A stretch of DNA of 64,000 nt, taken from positions 21,441-85,440 of the forward strand of contig CAKZPI010000017.1 of the NCBI GenBank assembly GCA_937139155.1, given 5' to 3'. Under the pieces are notes generated by a model. That model was not told the DNA's origin, ran no database searches, and saw only the letters and a program-made list of their open reading frames with translations. Source of the stretch: an uncultured Flavobacteriales bacterium (GTDB lineage Bacteria > Bacteroidota > Bacteroidia > Flavobacteriales > JBLHRE01). Each line of letters starts with the position of its first letter. Position 1 is the first letter of the stretch. Shown in pieces: positions 34,502-44,424 of the stretch. Both the position numbers and the translations under genes were made by a program.

Positions 34502-35206
34502 ATGAACCGCCCTACCAAAATTTTTAAGGAATCCATCCATGGATTGGCTGATTTATTTTTTCCTAGGCTTTGTTTAGGATGTGATATTCCTCTGCATATC
34601 AATGAGTCAGACCTCTGCTTTTCTTGTCAGTTGGTTTTACCCAAAACTGATTTCCACCGATTTCCTGAGAACCCGGCTTGGCAAAATTTCATCGGACGGG
34701 TGGATGTATTAGCCGCCACCTCCTTCCTTCATTTTGAAAAAGGAGGTACAGTTCAACGGCTTATGCATGCCATAAAGTACCAAGGAAAGAAAGAATTGGC
34801 CCATCGTTTAGGGTATTGGTTTGGTGAGGATTTGAAGGATTCGAGGTTTTCAGAGTTCAACCGATTGATTCCCATTCCTCTTCATCCAAAAAAGCTTAAG
34901 CAGCGGGGATATAACCAGGCAGAAGCTTTCGCCGAAGGAATTTCGAGGGCCCTGAGCATTCCCCTAGATACTGACTCATTCGTTCGAGTGAAGCATTCAA
35001 AAAGTCAAACCGGGATGGATCGTTTTCTAAGATGGAACAATGTTCAAGATGCTTTTGAGCTAAGACGTTCAATCAATCCAAATGAGAAAATACTTTTAAT
35101 TGACGATGTGCTGACTTCTGGAGCCACATTTGAAGCCGCCATGCTTTCCATGATTCCTCATGGACTCAGGAATTTTGGTTTAGCAACCTTGGCTTACGCC
35201 CAATAA
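34502..35206 (+). CDS. ComF family phosphoribosyltransferase-like protein
   Basis: A 234-residue ComF protein, needed for DNA uptake in naturally transformable bacteria though also found elsewhere. The N-terminal zinc-binding Cys are C24, C27, C39 and C42 (FPRLCLGCD, DLCFSC). The phosphoribosyltransferase loop is ILLIDDVLTSGAT (about residues 197-209). It is cytoplasmic. No other competence genes are in the window. A palindrome and -7-like box lie directly upstream, and a strong terminator directly follows. Confidence 0.9.
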   Translation: MNRPTKIFKESIHGLADLFFPRLCLGCDIPLHINESDLCFSCQLVLPKTDFHRFPENPAWQNFIGRVDVLAATSFLHFEKGGTVQRLMHAIKYQGKKELAHRLGYWFGEDLKDSRFSEFNRLIPIPLHPKKLKQRGYNQAEAFAEGISRALSIPLDTDSFVRVKHSKSQTGMDRFLRWNNVQDAFELRRSINPNEKILLIDDVLTSGATFEAAMLSMIPHGLRNFGLATLAYAQ

Positions 35207-35207
35207 A

Positions 35208-35232
35208 AAAAGGGGGCACAAGGCCCCCTTTT
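35208..35232. terminator. Strong terminator after comF
   Basis: AAAAGGGGGC pairs perfectly with GCCCCCTTTT over a 5-nt loop. It lies 1 nt after the comF stop and 21 nt from the end of the convergent giant gene, so it probably serves both. Confidence 0.9.
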
Positions 35233-35253
35233 CTCTCTTATCAATCAAAAGTC

Positions 35254-38200
35254 CTACTGCAAACTAATTCTTCGGGTAACGTTTCCGTCGGCCGTAGTTA
35301 TTTGTAGTAAGTAAACACCTTTCGGCAATTGATCCATGTCTATTTTGTGACGGTAGGTTCCGGCGAAAGCTGTACGGCTATCGGTCCATACCACCATTCC
35401 AGTCACATTTACAAGTTGCATATTCAAGTCCGTCGAGGTTCCAGTGGTAAACTCAAGGTTTACCATATCAGAAGCCGGGTTCGGGAATACATTGATTGAG
35501 GTTTCAATTTCCTCAGCAATGCTAATTCCTTGAATAATTACAGAATAAGTAACCGTATCTGCACCACATTGGTCAGTTACAACCAAGGAAACAGTATAGG
35601 TTCCATTGGCAGTAAAGGTATGCATTGGGTTTTCTTGGGTAGATGTATTACCATCCCCGAAGTCCCATAGATAGGTAGCCGATCCTGCATCCGCGTTGGA
35701 AGTATTGGTAAAGGTTACGTCCACTCCTGTCATGGTAGCCGGAGCATTTGAAGAGCTAAAGTCGGCCACTGGATCAATACAAGGTTGAGTACACAGGGCA
35801 TAGAAATTAGCTGAGTCAACAAATCCGAACTGACCACCCATTGCAACGGTATCGCTACAAACGGTTAGAACATATTCACCATTTCCATAGTTACAGCAGA
35901 TTCCGTCTCCGTAAGCATCCGTAATGGTAAAGGTCAAATAAGCACCTTCAACCACGTCGTAGTCTCTTACATAGGTAGAATCATCCGCTAGAGTTCCTGC
36001 AGCAACAGAATCGTAAACCGTTCCATTGGCGTCCACTAGCATATATCCGGTTTCATCACCATAGTTATCGGTGGTAAGTGATAGTCTCACATTCACACGA
36101 GCTGTGGTTGAATCAGATACAATTCGGATATTATCAAGAGCTGCATCGTTGTAGAAAGTAGACCCATTAGCATCGTCTACCTCCATGTGGAATCTAACCA
36201 TTGCAGGGTTTTGACTCAATGGAAGACCAACAACCTCGTCGGTATTCCAAACATCGCCCTTATCACCTGTTTCAGACCAAATGGTAACCCAGTTGGTTCC
36301 GTCAAAGGCTTGAGCAGAAAGTGTACCCATGGCAACTCCATACATATGGTAGTCAAATTTCAAGGCTGGATGTGCCAAGCTTGAAATGTCTACCTGAGGC
36401 AACATCAATACGGCCGTATCTCCATCTGAAGTTCCGGAAGTTTCTGTATAGATGTAGTAAGTAGAACCATTTGACCCTGTAGAAGGACCCGTACTTGATG
36501 AAGATGTTCCGTTTGCATCAACCACCCAATTCATCTCATTAGATGCAGGCAGTTCCCAGCAATTTGGAAGTACACCTCCTTCAAAGCCTTCAGAGAATGG
36601 AGCTGCGAAAGCTAAACATGCAGTTGTAGCAGACACCGGACCAGATTGAAGACTGAAATTACCAGCCGAGCACTCTTCGGTTACATAGAAATCATAGGTA
36701 GTAGCAGGGTTTAAACCTGTAACCGTTGCACCTACGGTAGTAACACTCATTGTATTACCAGAACCAGGGGCAAAGCCGGTAGAGTCATACTCAATAACCC
36801 AACCTACCGCGTTGGTATCTCCTGGGGTCCAGTTAACGAATGCGCTGTTAGCAGTAACATTAGAGGCTGTAATTCCTAAAGGAGGATTCGGACAAGCTGG
36901 AGGCTCACCGATGTAAATGTCATCAATCAAGATGTCATTGTAGAACGGAGTCGGATTACCATTTTCCTCAACGGTGAAACGTAGAGCTACAGGGCCAGTG
37001 GTTGATAAAGCGGCTAAGCTTGTATCAAATTGAGCCCAACCGTTAGATTCACCTTTGTGAACCATCAGGGTTGTCCAAGCCGAACCATCGTTGAATTCAA
37101 CGGTTAGGGTATTGTAGGAGGAATCATTGGTGTTTGAAGAGAAATAATAGAACTCTACTTTACCATTGGTAACCCCGGTAATATCTACAAACGGAGTTTG
37201 AAGAGAAGAAATCTGCCCAGGACCATTAGGAGTTGAACCGTCAATCCAAGCATAATTAGTACCTCCAATCGGGGTATGGTCACCAGCTGAACTAGCGGCA
37301 TAACCAGCACCCGTTGAATATCTCCATGCTTCAGAACCAGACTCAACATAACAAGCTGGGGTTGAAGTGGCAGAGAAATTCGTACTTAATGGAGCAGGAA
37401 CCGCATTACAAGCTGTAGTAGCAGTAACAGGTCCAATCCAGTTAGACGCTCCATTCTGGCAAGTGTCCTGAACGTAAACATCATAGGTTGTATTGGCGGA
37501 TAATCCGGTAATTGTGGCAGGGTTTGGTTGGGCAGAAACAAGAGTTCCTGAACCTGGAGTAAACCCTGTTGGACCATATTCAATATTACCAGCGGCACTA
37601 CCATTGATTGAGGTCCAAGCCACATCCATAGTAGTGGTTGTGATGTTGGAAAGACTCAAATTGGTAGGATCGGCGCAAAACACCTCTTTCACTTCAATAT
37701 CAAATGGAGTGGTTTGAGGAGAAGGCCAAGTAGAAACAGTAATAAAGTAAGTTACTCCGGCCTGAACAGATGCCGCCGAAATAGCTGGGTTACCTGAAGA
37801 GTTCGTATTGAAATCTACACAAACAGAAGCCGTATCACTAGGACATCCTTCGGTAAGGAAAACCCCTACCCACGAGCCTGTATTTGTAAGGGTAATAGAA
37901 ATGATTTGATCATTCTGAGGAATGTATGCAAAAACATAATCATCCCCGTTCATATAACTTCCACCACATGGGTTGGTCGTATTATCAAAGTCATCCCCGG
38001 CACCATCGGTATCTAAACCTGTTTGAACAAAAGGCAAACTATTGATCACATTCGGGGCACCACAGTCAGCACCTGGAATCAACGAAGAGAAGGTAAATGG
38101 CACCCAGATTGAAGTATCACCTGTAGCACAAATTTCTCTTATATAAGCATCATAATCAGCACCTTGATTCAAACCTCCAATGGTAAATGGATTGGAAGTT

Positions 38201-40662
38201 GGAACAACCATGTTTCCGGTACCTTGAACGAAACCAGCAGTATCATACTCAATTTCAAAAGAAGAGCCTGACGCACCTGCCACCCAGCTAATATCAATGG
38301 ATGTTAAGGTTGCATTGCTGGTATTGATGCTGGATGGCTGAGCACATAATGGCTCTTCCATAATCCGCACATCATCAATTAAGATGTCATTGTAATAAGG
38401 AACGGGTAAACCATCCTCTTCAATGGTGAAGCGAACTTGAACGGGACCCGTAATGTTAAAGCCTGAAAGCAAGGTAGAAACCTTAGCCCAGCCACCAGAA
38501 GGTCCGGCATAGTCCATGATTAAGTTCCAAGCAGCACCATCCCAAAATTCAACCGTAAGATTGTTAAAAGAGGTATCGTTGGAATTCTCAGAGAAGAAGT
38601 AGAAATCCATATAAGGACTGGTCAATCCGCTCACATCTACTAAAGGAGAAGTAAGGGTAGAGATTCTACCAGGTCCATTTGGACTAGAACCGTCAATCCA
38701 TGCATAATTCGTACCTCCACCATTGGTGTTATCACCTGCATTTCCAGCAGCATATCCAGCACCGGTTGAGTATCTCCAAGATTCAGCCCCTGACTCTAAC
38801 CAACAAGATGGGGTAGAAGTTCCAGCGAAACTTTCAATCAACGGAGCAGGTAGGGTAGCACAAGCCGTTTTGCCTGTTAAAGGACCAACATCTACTGAAA
38901 AGTTTCCTGCAGAACACTCTTCTGTAATGTAAAAATCATATTCCGTATTTGGGTCTAAACCAGTAACGGTTGCACCAATGGTTGAAACCGACATGGTCAT
39001 TCCGCTACCTTGAGTAAATCCAGTAGAATCGTATTCAATGGTCCAGCTAACCGCATTGCTATCACCTGGAGTCCAGGTAAGTGACATGCTATTAGATTGA
39101 GCGTTTACTACTGCCAATCCTGAAGGAGGATTCGGACAGCTAGCCATGGTAGTTACCGCAACTGGCCCGTCAGAAAGACTGAAGTTTCCTGCAGTACACT
39201 CTTCCGTAACGTAAAAGTCATAATCCGTATTCGGGTTCAAACCTGAAACGGTAGCCCCGATGCTTGCGGAAGACATGGTCGTTCCTGAGCCAAGGGTAAA
39301 TCCGCTAGGACCGTATTCAATTTCCCAAGAAACTGCATTTGAATCACCAGGAGACCAGTTTAAATCAACCGAGCTAGCAGTGATATTTGACGCAGTTAGC
39401 CCAGAAGGAGTATTCGGACAAGCTGGCAATTCAACAAAACGAATGTCGTCAATCGCCAAGTCATTGTAGAAAGTAGATCCGGTTGGTCCTACTTGTAGAA
39501 TAAATCTCACTTGAACCAAAGAAGGGAAGCCAGAAAGTGAAACGAATACATCGTTAAACCACTGATTTCCTTGGTCACCGGTATCTGAGAATACAGGAAC
39601 CCAATTGGTTCCATCATAAGCCTCAACGGTGAATGTACCCATGGTTGAACCATACATATGGTAATCAAACCCTAGGGTTGGTGTTGAAAGTCCTGAAATG
39701 TCAACTACGGGCGCATTTAAAATTGCAATGTCATTGTGTGAAGAACCAGAGGTTTCTACATAGGCGTAAAAGTTTCCTTGGTTGGCTCCACTTGGGCCGG
39801 TAGTTGATGAAGAGGTACCTCCTGAATTGAAAGACCAGTTTCTGTCATCGTTTTGATCTTGACTCCAGCACAAGGGTAGAGATCCTCCTTCAAAACCTTC
39901 CATATAAGGAGCTGCCTGGGCGTTACAAGCGGTTTTGAAAGATACCGGTCCCACCCAATTGGATGAGCCTCCTGTACAAGAATCCTGCACATAAACATCA
40001 TAATCCGTGTTCTGAGTTAAACCTGAAATGGTTGCTGGAGAAACCTGAGCTGTCAGGAAAGTTCCTGAACCTTGGTTGAATCCTGCAGGACCATATTCAA
40101 TGGTACCCGTTGCCACGGCATTGATTGAGGTCCAAGAAACATCAACGGAAGAAGATGTGATGTTGGAAACCATCAAACCCGAAGGCTCTGCACAAGCAAC
40201 CTCTGTAATATCGATGTCAAAATCGGTAGTTTGAGGAGAAGGATAGGTAGATACCGTAATATAATAGGTAACCCCACCCGTCACCTGAGCAACTCCGATG
40301 GACGGATTCCCTGATGAGCTTGTATTGGAAGCAACGCAAACGGCTGCTGTATCATCCGGACAACCCTCCGTAAGGAAAACCCCAACCCAAGTATTTGTAT
40401 TGGAAAGGGTGATGTTGATGTTTTGAGTTAATAATGGCGTAAATGAAAATACGTAATCATCTCCGTTCATATAACTACTACCGCAAGCATCGGAAGACGA
40501 ATAATCGTCACCAAAGCCGGCCGTTGTTAATGAGTCTGCACTGTAGGGCAGAGAGGAAATGACGTCTGGGTTTGCACAATCAGTACCGGCTTGAGCAGAG
40601 GCGCTGCTATAACCGAATACCAAAAACAAACCCAATAACCATCGTAGGTAATTGTGTTTCAT
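35254..40662 (-). CDS. Giant T9SS-exported mosaic protein (FN3, MAM-like, PKD domains)
   Basis: An 1802-residue secreted protein with a signal peptide (to about residue 24, SASAQ). Domains in order are: a pre-peptidase-like A unit, FN3, MAM-like domain, two FN3, MAM-like, FN3, a second A unit, FN3, MAM-like, FN3, MAM-like, one further beta domain (YGDETGYMLVDANGTV), a PKD domain (ATYLWDFGDG) and a type IX sorting domain (NVFPNPASDMVNLEF). The two A units (about 140 residues each) are very alike. No catalytic motif is visible. The make-up suggests a surface adhesin or glycan-binding protein. ATG 40662 is chosen because it opens the signal peptide. Confidence 0.8.
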   Translation of the reverse strand: MKHNYLRWLLGLFLVFGYSSASAQAGTDCANPDVISSLPYSADSLTTAGFGDDYSSSDACGSSYMNGDDYVFSFTPLLTQNINITLSNTNTWVGVFLTEGCPDDTAAVCVASNTSSSGNPSIGVAQVTGGVTYYITVSTYPSPQTTDFDIDITEVACAEPSGLMVSNITSSSVDVSWTSINAVATGTIEYGPAGFNQGSGTFLTAQVSPATISGLTQNTDYDVYVQDSCTGGSSNWVGPVSFKTACNAQAAPYMEGFEGGSLPLCWSQDQNDDRNWSFNSGGTSSSTTGPSGANQGNFYAYVETSGSSHNDIAILNAPVVDISGLSTPTLGFDYHMYGSTMGTFTVEAYDGTNWVPVFSDTGDQGNQWFNDVFVSLSGFPSLVQVRFILQVGPTGSTFYNDLAIDDIRFVELPACPNTPSGLTASNITASSVDLNWSPGDSNAVSWEIEYGPSGFTLGSGTTMSSASIGATVSGLNPNTDYDFYVTEECTAGNFSLSDGPVAVTTMASCPNPPSGLAVVNAQSNSMSLTWTPGDSNAVSWTIEYDSTGFTQGSGMTMSVSTIGATVTGLDPNTEYDFYITEECSAGNFSVDVGPLTGKTACATLPAPLIESFAGTSTPSCWLESGAESWRYSTGAGYAAGNAGDNTNGGGTNYAWIDGSSPNGPGRISTLTSPLVDVSGLTSPYMDFYFFSENSNDTSFNNLTVEFWDGAAWNLIMDYAGPSGGWAKVSTLLSGFNITGPVQVRFTIEEDGLPVPYYNDILIDDVRIMEEPLCAQPSSINTSNATLTSIDISWVAGASGSSFEIEYDTAGFVQGTGNMVVPTSNPFTIGGLNQGADYDAYIREICATGDTSIWVPFTFSSLIPGADCGAPNVINSLPFVQTGLDTDGAGDDFDNTTNPCGGSYMNGDDYVFAYIPQNDQIISITLTNTGSWVGVFLTEGCPSDTASVCVDFNTNSSGNPAISAASVQAGVTYFITVSTWPSPQTTPFDIEVKEVFCADPTNLSLSNITTTTMDVAWTSINGSAAGNIEYGPTGFTPGSGTLVSAQPNPATITGLSANTTYDVYVQDTCQNGASNWIGPVTATTACNAVPAPLSTNFSATSTPACYVESGSEAWRYSTGAGYAASSAGDHTPIGGTNYAWIDGSTPNGPGQISSLQTPFVDITGVTNGKVEFYYFSSNTNDSSYNTLTVEFNDGSAWTTLMVHKGESNGWAQFDTSLAALSTTGPVALRFTVEENGNPTPFYNDILIDDIYIGEPPACPNPPLGITASNVTANSAFVNWTPGDTNAVGWVIEYDSTGFAPGSGNTMSVTTVGATVTGLNPATTYDFYVTEECSAGNFSLQSGPVSATTACLAFAAPFSEGFEGGVLPNCWELPASNEMNWVVDANGTSSSSTGPSTGSNGSTYYIYTETSGTSDGDTAVLMLPQVDISSLAHPALKFDYHMYGVAMGTLSAQAFDGTNWVTIWSETGDKGDVWNTDEVVGLPLSQNPAMVRFHMEVDDANGSTFYNDAALDNIRIVSDSTTARVNVRLSLTTDNYGDETGYMLVDANGTVYDSVAAGTLADDSTYVRDYDVVEGAYLTFTITDAYGDGICCNYGNGEYVLTVCSDTVAMGGQFGFVDSANFYALCTQPCIDPVADFSSSNAPATMTGVDVTFTNTSNADAGSATYLWDFGDGNTSTQENPMHTFTANGTYTVSLVVTDQCGADTVTYSVIIQGISIAEEIETSINVFPNPASDMVNLEFTTGTSTDLNMQLVNVTGMVVWTDSRTAFAGTYRHKIDMDQLPKGVYLLQITTADGNVTRRISLQ

Positions 40663-40797
40663 GGCAATAAATTGATTTGATTGATAATTCATGTAGTGTT
40701 TGGCGATGTTAAATGAACGTGTTATTTGTAGTGAGGATTAAAATTATAAATAATTCCTATGCTAGCCTAATAAGGAAGAGGGGAATTTTCATTTCTG

Positions 40798-40805
40798 TAT
40801 TTTTG
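40798..40805 (+). promoter_or_regulatory. -7 promoter element (TATTTTTG)
   Basis: An exact TAnnTTTG match 22 nt before the ATG at 40828. The leader includes a short inverted repeat, CCCTG (40807-40811) with CAGGG (40820-40824), directly before the start codon. Confidence 0.4.
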
Positions 40806-40827
40806 GCCCTGAACTAAAACAGGGAAA

Positions 40828-42384
40828 ATGACTAGGCTGGTTGTAGGGTATTTCATACTCATCATATTTATATCATGCGCAAAAGTTGTGGCCCCTGATG
40901 GGGGTTCGAAAGACATAAGTCCTCCTGAACTTGTGATGAGTGAGCCGGTATTTGGAGCTACTAACTTTGAGAGGCGAAAGATAGAGTTGGTTTTTAACGA
41001 ATACATTGATATTCGTCAGATTGAAAACCAAATTATTATCACCCCTCCTCTAAATCAACCGCCCATCTTTAAACTGAAAGGCAAAAAATTAAGCATTGAG
41101 TTTCAAGAAAAACTACTCGAAAATCGAACTTACAACCTTCAATTTGGAGAAGGAATCAAAGATCTTAACGAAGGAAATGCGGCCCCTGGATTCCAGTTTG
41201 TTTTCTCCACAGGAAGTCAGCTTGACTCAGCCTATTTCCAAGGCAAAGCTGTAAACGCTTTCACAAAAGAACCCCTGGAAAAAGGCATACTTGTGCTTTA
41301 CGATGCCCAAGATTTTCACGATAGTATACTTTATGAGGGTAGTCCAACCTACCTTGCAAGCATTAAAGACGGTGAATTTACAGCCAACTACATTCGGGAA
41401 GGAAATTATATAGCCTTTGCCTTTGAAGATAATAATGGGAATTATAAATACGAGCCCCTTTCTGATGGCGGACTGGGCTTTCCTGCATCTACCTGGTCCA
41501 CCGAGAATCCTGAGCAAGGTGAGATTTTAGTAAGCACCAAAACCTTATCGCCAAATCGCCCGCAGTTCAATCTTTCTGGATTTCAAAAGCTCAGTCTAGG
41601 CTTCGACCCAAAGCCCCAAATTGATTCCTTCAAAGTTTCTTCCCCTTCCCAAATCATAAGCACCCGTTGGAACCCCAAAAAAGATAGCCTTGAGATTTTT
41701 TATGGCTCGGAAGTGCAAGACAGCATCCTTCTTTTTACTCAACAAAATTCAAGAATGGATACGCTTGACCTTAGAATTAGAGAAGGCGAGAATAAAAGTT
41801 TAGGGCTGGCAAAAAGGTTTCGAAAAGACCTTTTCATTAAAAATAACCCTAAAATTCATTTTAGCGGATTGGTTCAAGAGGTAAATCCTGCCAAGTTTAA
41901 AATCTTCCATGCCAAGGATACCTTGGTTCCAAATGCAGAGCAGGTCAAATTGTCTGAGGACCAGCTTAGTCTCGTCATCGAGATTCCTGCCAAAGAGGCT
42001 GGTCTCTACGGAATCGGCATTTACCCTGGAGCATTAAACCCCTTATTCCTCCTTGACCATGACACCTTAGAATGGTCGTACCAAGTGCCTAGTTCTGAAA
42101 GTTTAGGCAAATTTAGCTTTAAACAGGATTCAGAGCTAGGGATTGAGTTCATCTATCAATTTTTAAGCTCCGACCAAACGGTTCTTCAAGAATTTAATTC
42201 GGAAAGCTTCAATTTGAAGCAGATGAGACCTGGTAAATACGGCCTTAGAAGGTTTATTGACCTTAACGGGAATGGGCAATGGGACCCCGGAAAAATTGAG
42301 GGACGAATCCAACCTGAACCCATGTATTATTATCCTGAAACCATTGAAGTTCGGGCAAACTGGGAAATTGAGGCAGTCTGGTGA
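40828..42384 (+). CDS. Ig-like-domain lipoprotein, unknown
   Basis: A 518-residue predicted lipoprotein. The signal peptide ends at a lipobox (FISC, Cys about residue 17). The first domain (about 35-130; SEPVFGATNF ... IELVFNEYID ... YNLQFGEGIKDLNEG) is a bacterial Ig-like domain often found at the start of such lipoproteins. Beta-rich repeats follow and the end mentions EF-hand-like LNGNGQWDPGK near residue 480. No enzyme motif is recognised. It is a common Bacteroidota surface lipoprotein type. Its stop codon abuts the stop of the convergent amidase with no gap. Confidence 0.7.
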   Translation: MTRLVVGYFILIIFISCAKVVAPDGGSKDISPPELVMSEPVFGATNFERRKIELVFNEYIDIRQIENQIIITPPLNQPPIFKLKGKKLSIEFQEKLLENRTYNLQFGEGIKDLNEGNAAPGFQFVFSTGSQLDSAYFQGKAVNAFTKEPLEKGILVLYDAQDFHDSILYEGSPTYLASIKDGEFTANYIREGNYIAFAFEDNNGNYKYEPLSDGGLGFPASTWSTENPEQGEILVSTKTLSPNRPQFNLSGFQKLSLGFDPKPQIDSFKVSSPSQIISTRWNPKKDSLEIFYGSEVQDSILLFTQQNSRMDTLDLRIREGENKSLGLAKRFRKDLFIKNNPKIHFSGLVQEVNPAKFKIFHAKDTLVPNAEQVKLSEDQLSLVIEIPAKEAGLYGIGIYPGALNPLFLLDHDTLEWSYQVPSSESLGKFSFKQDSELGIEFIYQFLSSDQTVLQEFNSESFNLKQMRPGKYGLRRFIDLNGNGQWDPGKIEGRIQPEPMYYYPETIEVRANWEIEAVW

Positions 42385-43164
42385 TCAAATGATCATAAAC
42401 TCATCCCGATCGTTCAGGAAGGCTAACTTCTGACGAATCTCTTTTAGGTATTTCCCTGAAATTTCAGCTTTGAAAGCGCCTTCTTTGTCTTCTGGCATGG
42501 AGGCCACGGTTTCACCCATGGGGTCAATCACTACAGAGTTCCCCTTGAAATTAACCTTATTCCCATCATGACCTACCCGATTCACCCCTACTACATAAGA
42601 CTGATTTTCAATGGCCCTAGCAATCAAAAGCTGGTTCCATGCAAAAGATCTTCGCTCGGGCCAATTTGCCACGAAAAGGACAAGGTCATACATATCTGCA
42701 TTTCTTGACCAAACAGGAAACCTTAGGTCATAACATATTAGGGGTAAGATTCTCCATCCTTTCCACTCCACAAACAAACGTTCTGAGCCTGGGGTAAAAT
42801 ACTTTTGCTCTTCGGCCAAGGTAAAAAGGTGGCGTTTATCATATGACTTAAGGCTTCCATCGGGTTCAGCCCAAATCAAACGATTATAGTACCTGCCCTC
42901 CTCTTCAATGATCAAGCTTCCGGTTACCGCTGCTCCGGTTTGGCTTGACCATTTGAGCATGGCTTGAACCGCCTGCCCATCCATGGATTCTGCCATGCCT
43001 TCCGCATTCATCGTAAAGCCTGTAGAAAACATCTCAGGCAATACAATCAGGTCCACATCTTTCGATGATTTATCGAGTTCATCCTGAACCTTCTTTAGGT
43101 TTGCCGGAATGTCTTCCCAAACCAAGTCTAATTGAAGACTTAAAATACTTAGAGGCTCTCTCAT
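42385..43164 (-). CDS. Omega-amidase, nitrilase family (YafV-like)
   Basis: A 259-residue amidohydrolase with the nitrilase triad E44 (LPEMFSTGF), K110 (YDKRHLF) and C144 (PLICYDLRFP). It most resembles YafV-type omega-amidases, which hydrolyse alpha-ketoglutaramate or ketosuccinamate. The start ATG 43164 overlaps the upstream transaminase stop by 4 nt. The transaminase makes the ketoglutaramate, so the two enzymes work in series. Cytoplasmic. The plus-strand lipoprotein gene ends exactly where this gene ends. Confidence 0.88.
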   Translation of the reverse strand: MREPLSILSLQLDLVWEDIPANLKKVQDELDKSSKDVDLIVLPEMFSTGFTMNAEGMAESMDGQAVQAMLKWSSQTGAAVTGSLIIEEEGRYYNRLIWAEPDGSLKSYDKRHLFTLAEEQKYFTPGSERLFVEWKGWRILPLICYDLRFPVWSRNADMYDLVLFVANWPERRSFAWNQLLIARAIENQSYVVGVNRVGHDGNKVNFKGNSVVIDPMGETVASMPEDKEGAFKAEISGKYLKEIRQKLAFLNDRDEFMII

Positions 43165-44321
43165 TTGCCAACGGTATTTAAAATTTCTGCAGCTCGGCGC
43201 AAGGTATCTGATTCCTTGGCAAAACAAAACCTTAGCACTTTATTATCGATGGAATTTGGATAAAAAACCGAAATAGGAATGCTTGCCAATTTAAATTCAC
43301 GGGTCAATCTTTTGGCAAATTCAAGGTCTGATTCATCGGTAATTTTAGAATAATCAAGGAGTTGGAAATAGGTTCCTGCGCAAGGCAAGGCCTTAAATTT
43401 GGACCCCTTAATCGATTCCCTAAATAAATCTCTTTTTTCTTGATAGAAAGCCCCTAGTTCTGAATAGGTGGATGAATCCGAAATCATCTCTGTAAAGGCG
43501 TGTTGCATGGGTGTGTTGCAGGTAAATACACTGTATTGATGCACCTTTCTGAATTCCTCCATAAGGTTTTCAGGGGCCAAGCAATAGCCCAACCTCCAGC
43601 CTGTGTTATGGTAGGTTTTTCCCAGGCTGTAAACCAAAAAACTTCTTTCGGCCAGGTCAGGAAACCTTGCCACCGATTGGTGTTCATAGCCTTCAAATAA
43701 AATATGTTCGTAAACCTCATCACTCAATACCAAGATTTCCGTGCCTTTTAAAAGCTTGGCTAGGCGCTCTATGTCTTGAGCGTTTAAAATAGATCCGGTT
43801 GGGTTATGTGGGGTATTGATGATGATCATTCGGGTTCGGTAGTTCATTACCCGTTTCACCTTTTCCCAGTCAATGGAATAATCTCCTGGATTCAGCTCCA
43901 CAAAAACCGGTTTTCCGCCATTTAATTCAATGATTGGGGCATAGCAGTCATAGGCCGGGGCAAAAAGAATCACCTCATCTCCTTCGCGTATCATGGCCGT
44001 TAAAGCAGACGAAATTGCCTCAGTTCCTCCAGCGGTAATGGTAATTTCCTTCTCTGGGTCATATTTGGCAGAGTACAAATCTTCCATTTTCTCAGAAATA
44101 GCCTCTCTCAAGGGCATATGTCCGGCCATCGGGGCATAGTGGTTATGTCCTGATTTCATGGCTTGGTTCACTGCTTTCCTCAACCTTTCTCCTCCATCAA
44201 ACTCTGGAAAACCTTGGGAAAGATTCAATGCTCCATGCTCCTGTGCCAGGGCCGACATCACCGTGAAGATGGTGGTTTCCACCTTGGGCATCTTAGATCT
44301 GAAGGTATGGGGATATTTCAT
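43161..44321 (-). CDS. PLP-dependent methionine/glutamine transaminase (YbdL-like)
   Basis: A 386-residue fold-type I aminotransferase related to YbdL and kynurenine/glutamine transaminase K. The PLP Lys is K235 in YSLGKTYHNTGWRLGY, with NTPHNPTG and SDEVYEH also present. Such enzymes move the amino group of glutamine to the 2-oxo acid of methionine. It is translationally coupled to the omega-amidase, which removes the by-product alpha-ketoglutaramate and drives the reaction forward; this completes methionine salvage. A -7-like box lies 4 nt before the ATG. Confidence 0.9.
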   Translation of the reverse strand: MKYPHTFRSKMPKVETTIFTVMSALAQEHGALNLSQGFPEFDGGERLRKAVNQAMKSGHNHYAPMAGHMPLREAISEKMEDLYSAKYDPEKEITITAGGTEAISSALTAMIREGDEVILFAPAYDCYAPIIELNGGKPVFVELNPGDYSIDWEKVKRVMNYRTRMIIINTPHNPTGSILNAQDIERLAKLLKGTEILVLSDEVYEHILFEGYEHQSVARFPDLAERSFLVYSLGKTYHNTGWRLGYCLAPENLMEEFRKVHQYSVFTCNTPMQHAFTEMISDSSTYSELGAFYQEKRDLFRESIKGSKFKALPCAGTYFQLLDYSKITDESDLEFAKRLTREFKLASIPISVFYPNSIDNKVLRFCFAKESDTLRRAAEILNTVGK

Positions 44322-44325
44322 ATGT

Positions 44326-44333
44326 GAAAGGTA
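44326..44333 (-). promoter_or_regulatory. -7 promoter element (TACCTTTC) 4 nt before the transaminase ATG
   Basis: The minus-strand TACCTTTC is one base from TAnnTTTG. Four bases (ACAT) separate it from the ATG at 44321. It predicts a nearly leaderless transaminase-amidase transcript. Confidence 0.45.
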
Positions 44334-44373
44334 TTAAAGACTTTTTAGAACCTAGGGGGTTCTGAGAATAGAA

Positions 44374-44402
44374 AAAGCCACCCCCAAATTGAGGATGGCT
44401 TT
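44374..44402 (-). terminator. Terminator of the sdhCAB operon
   Basis: On the minus strand AAAGCCATCC pairs with GGGTGGCTTT (one G-U pair) over a 9-nt loop, followed by TT and more. It lies 22 nt after the sdhB stop. Confidence 0.85.
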
Positions 44403-44424
44403 AAAACATTAAGTAAAGCCTTTA

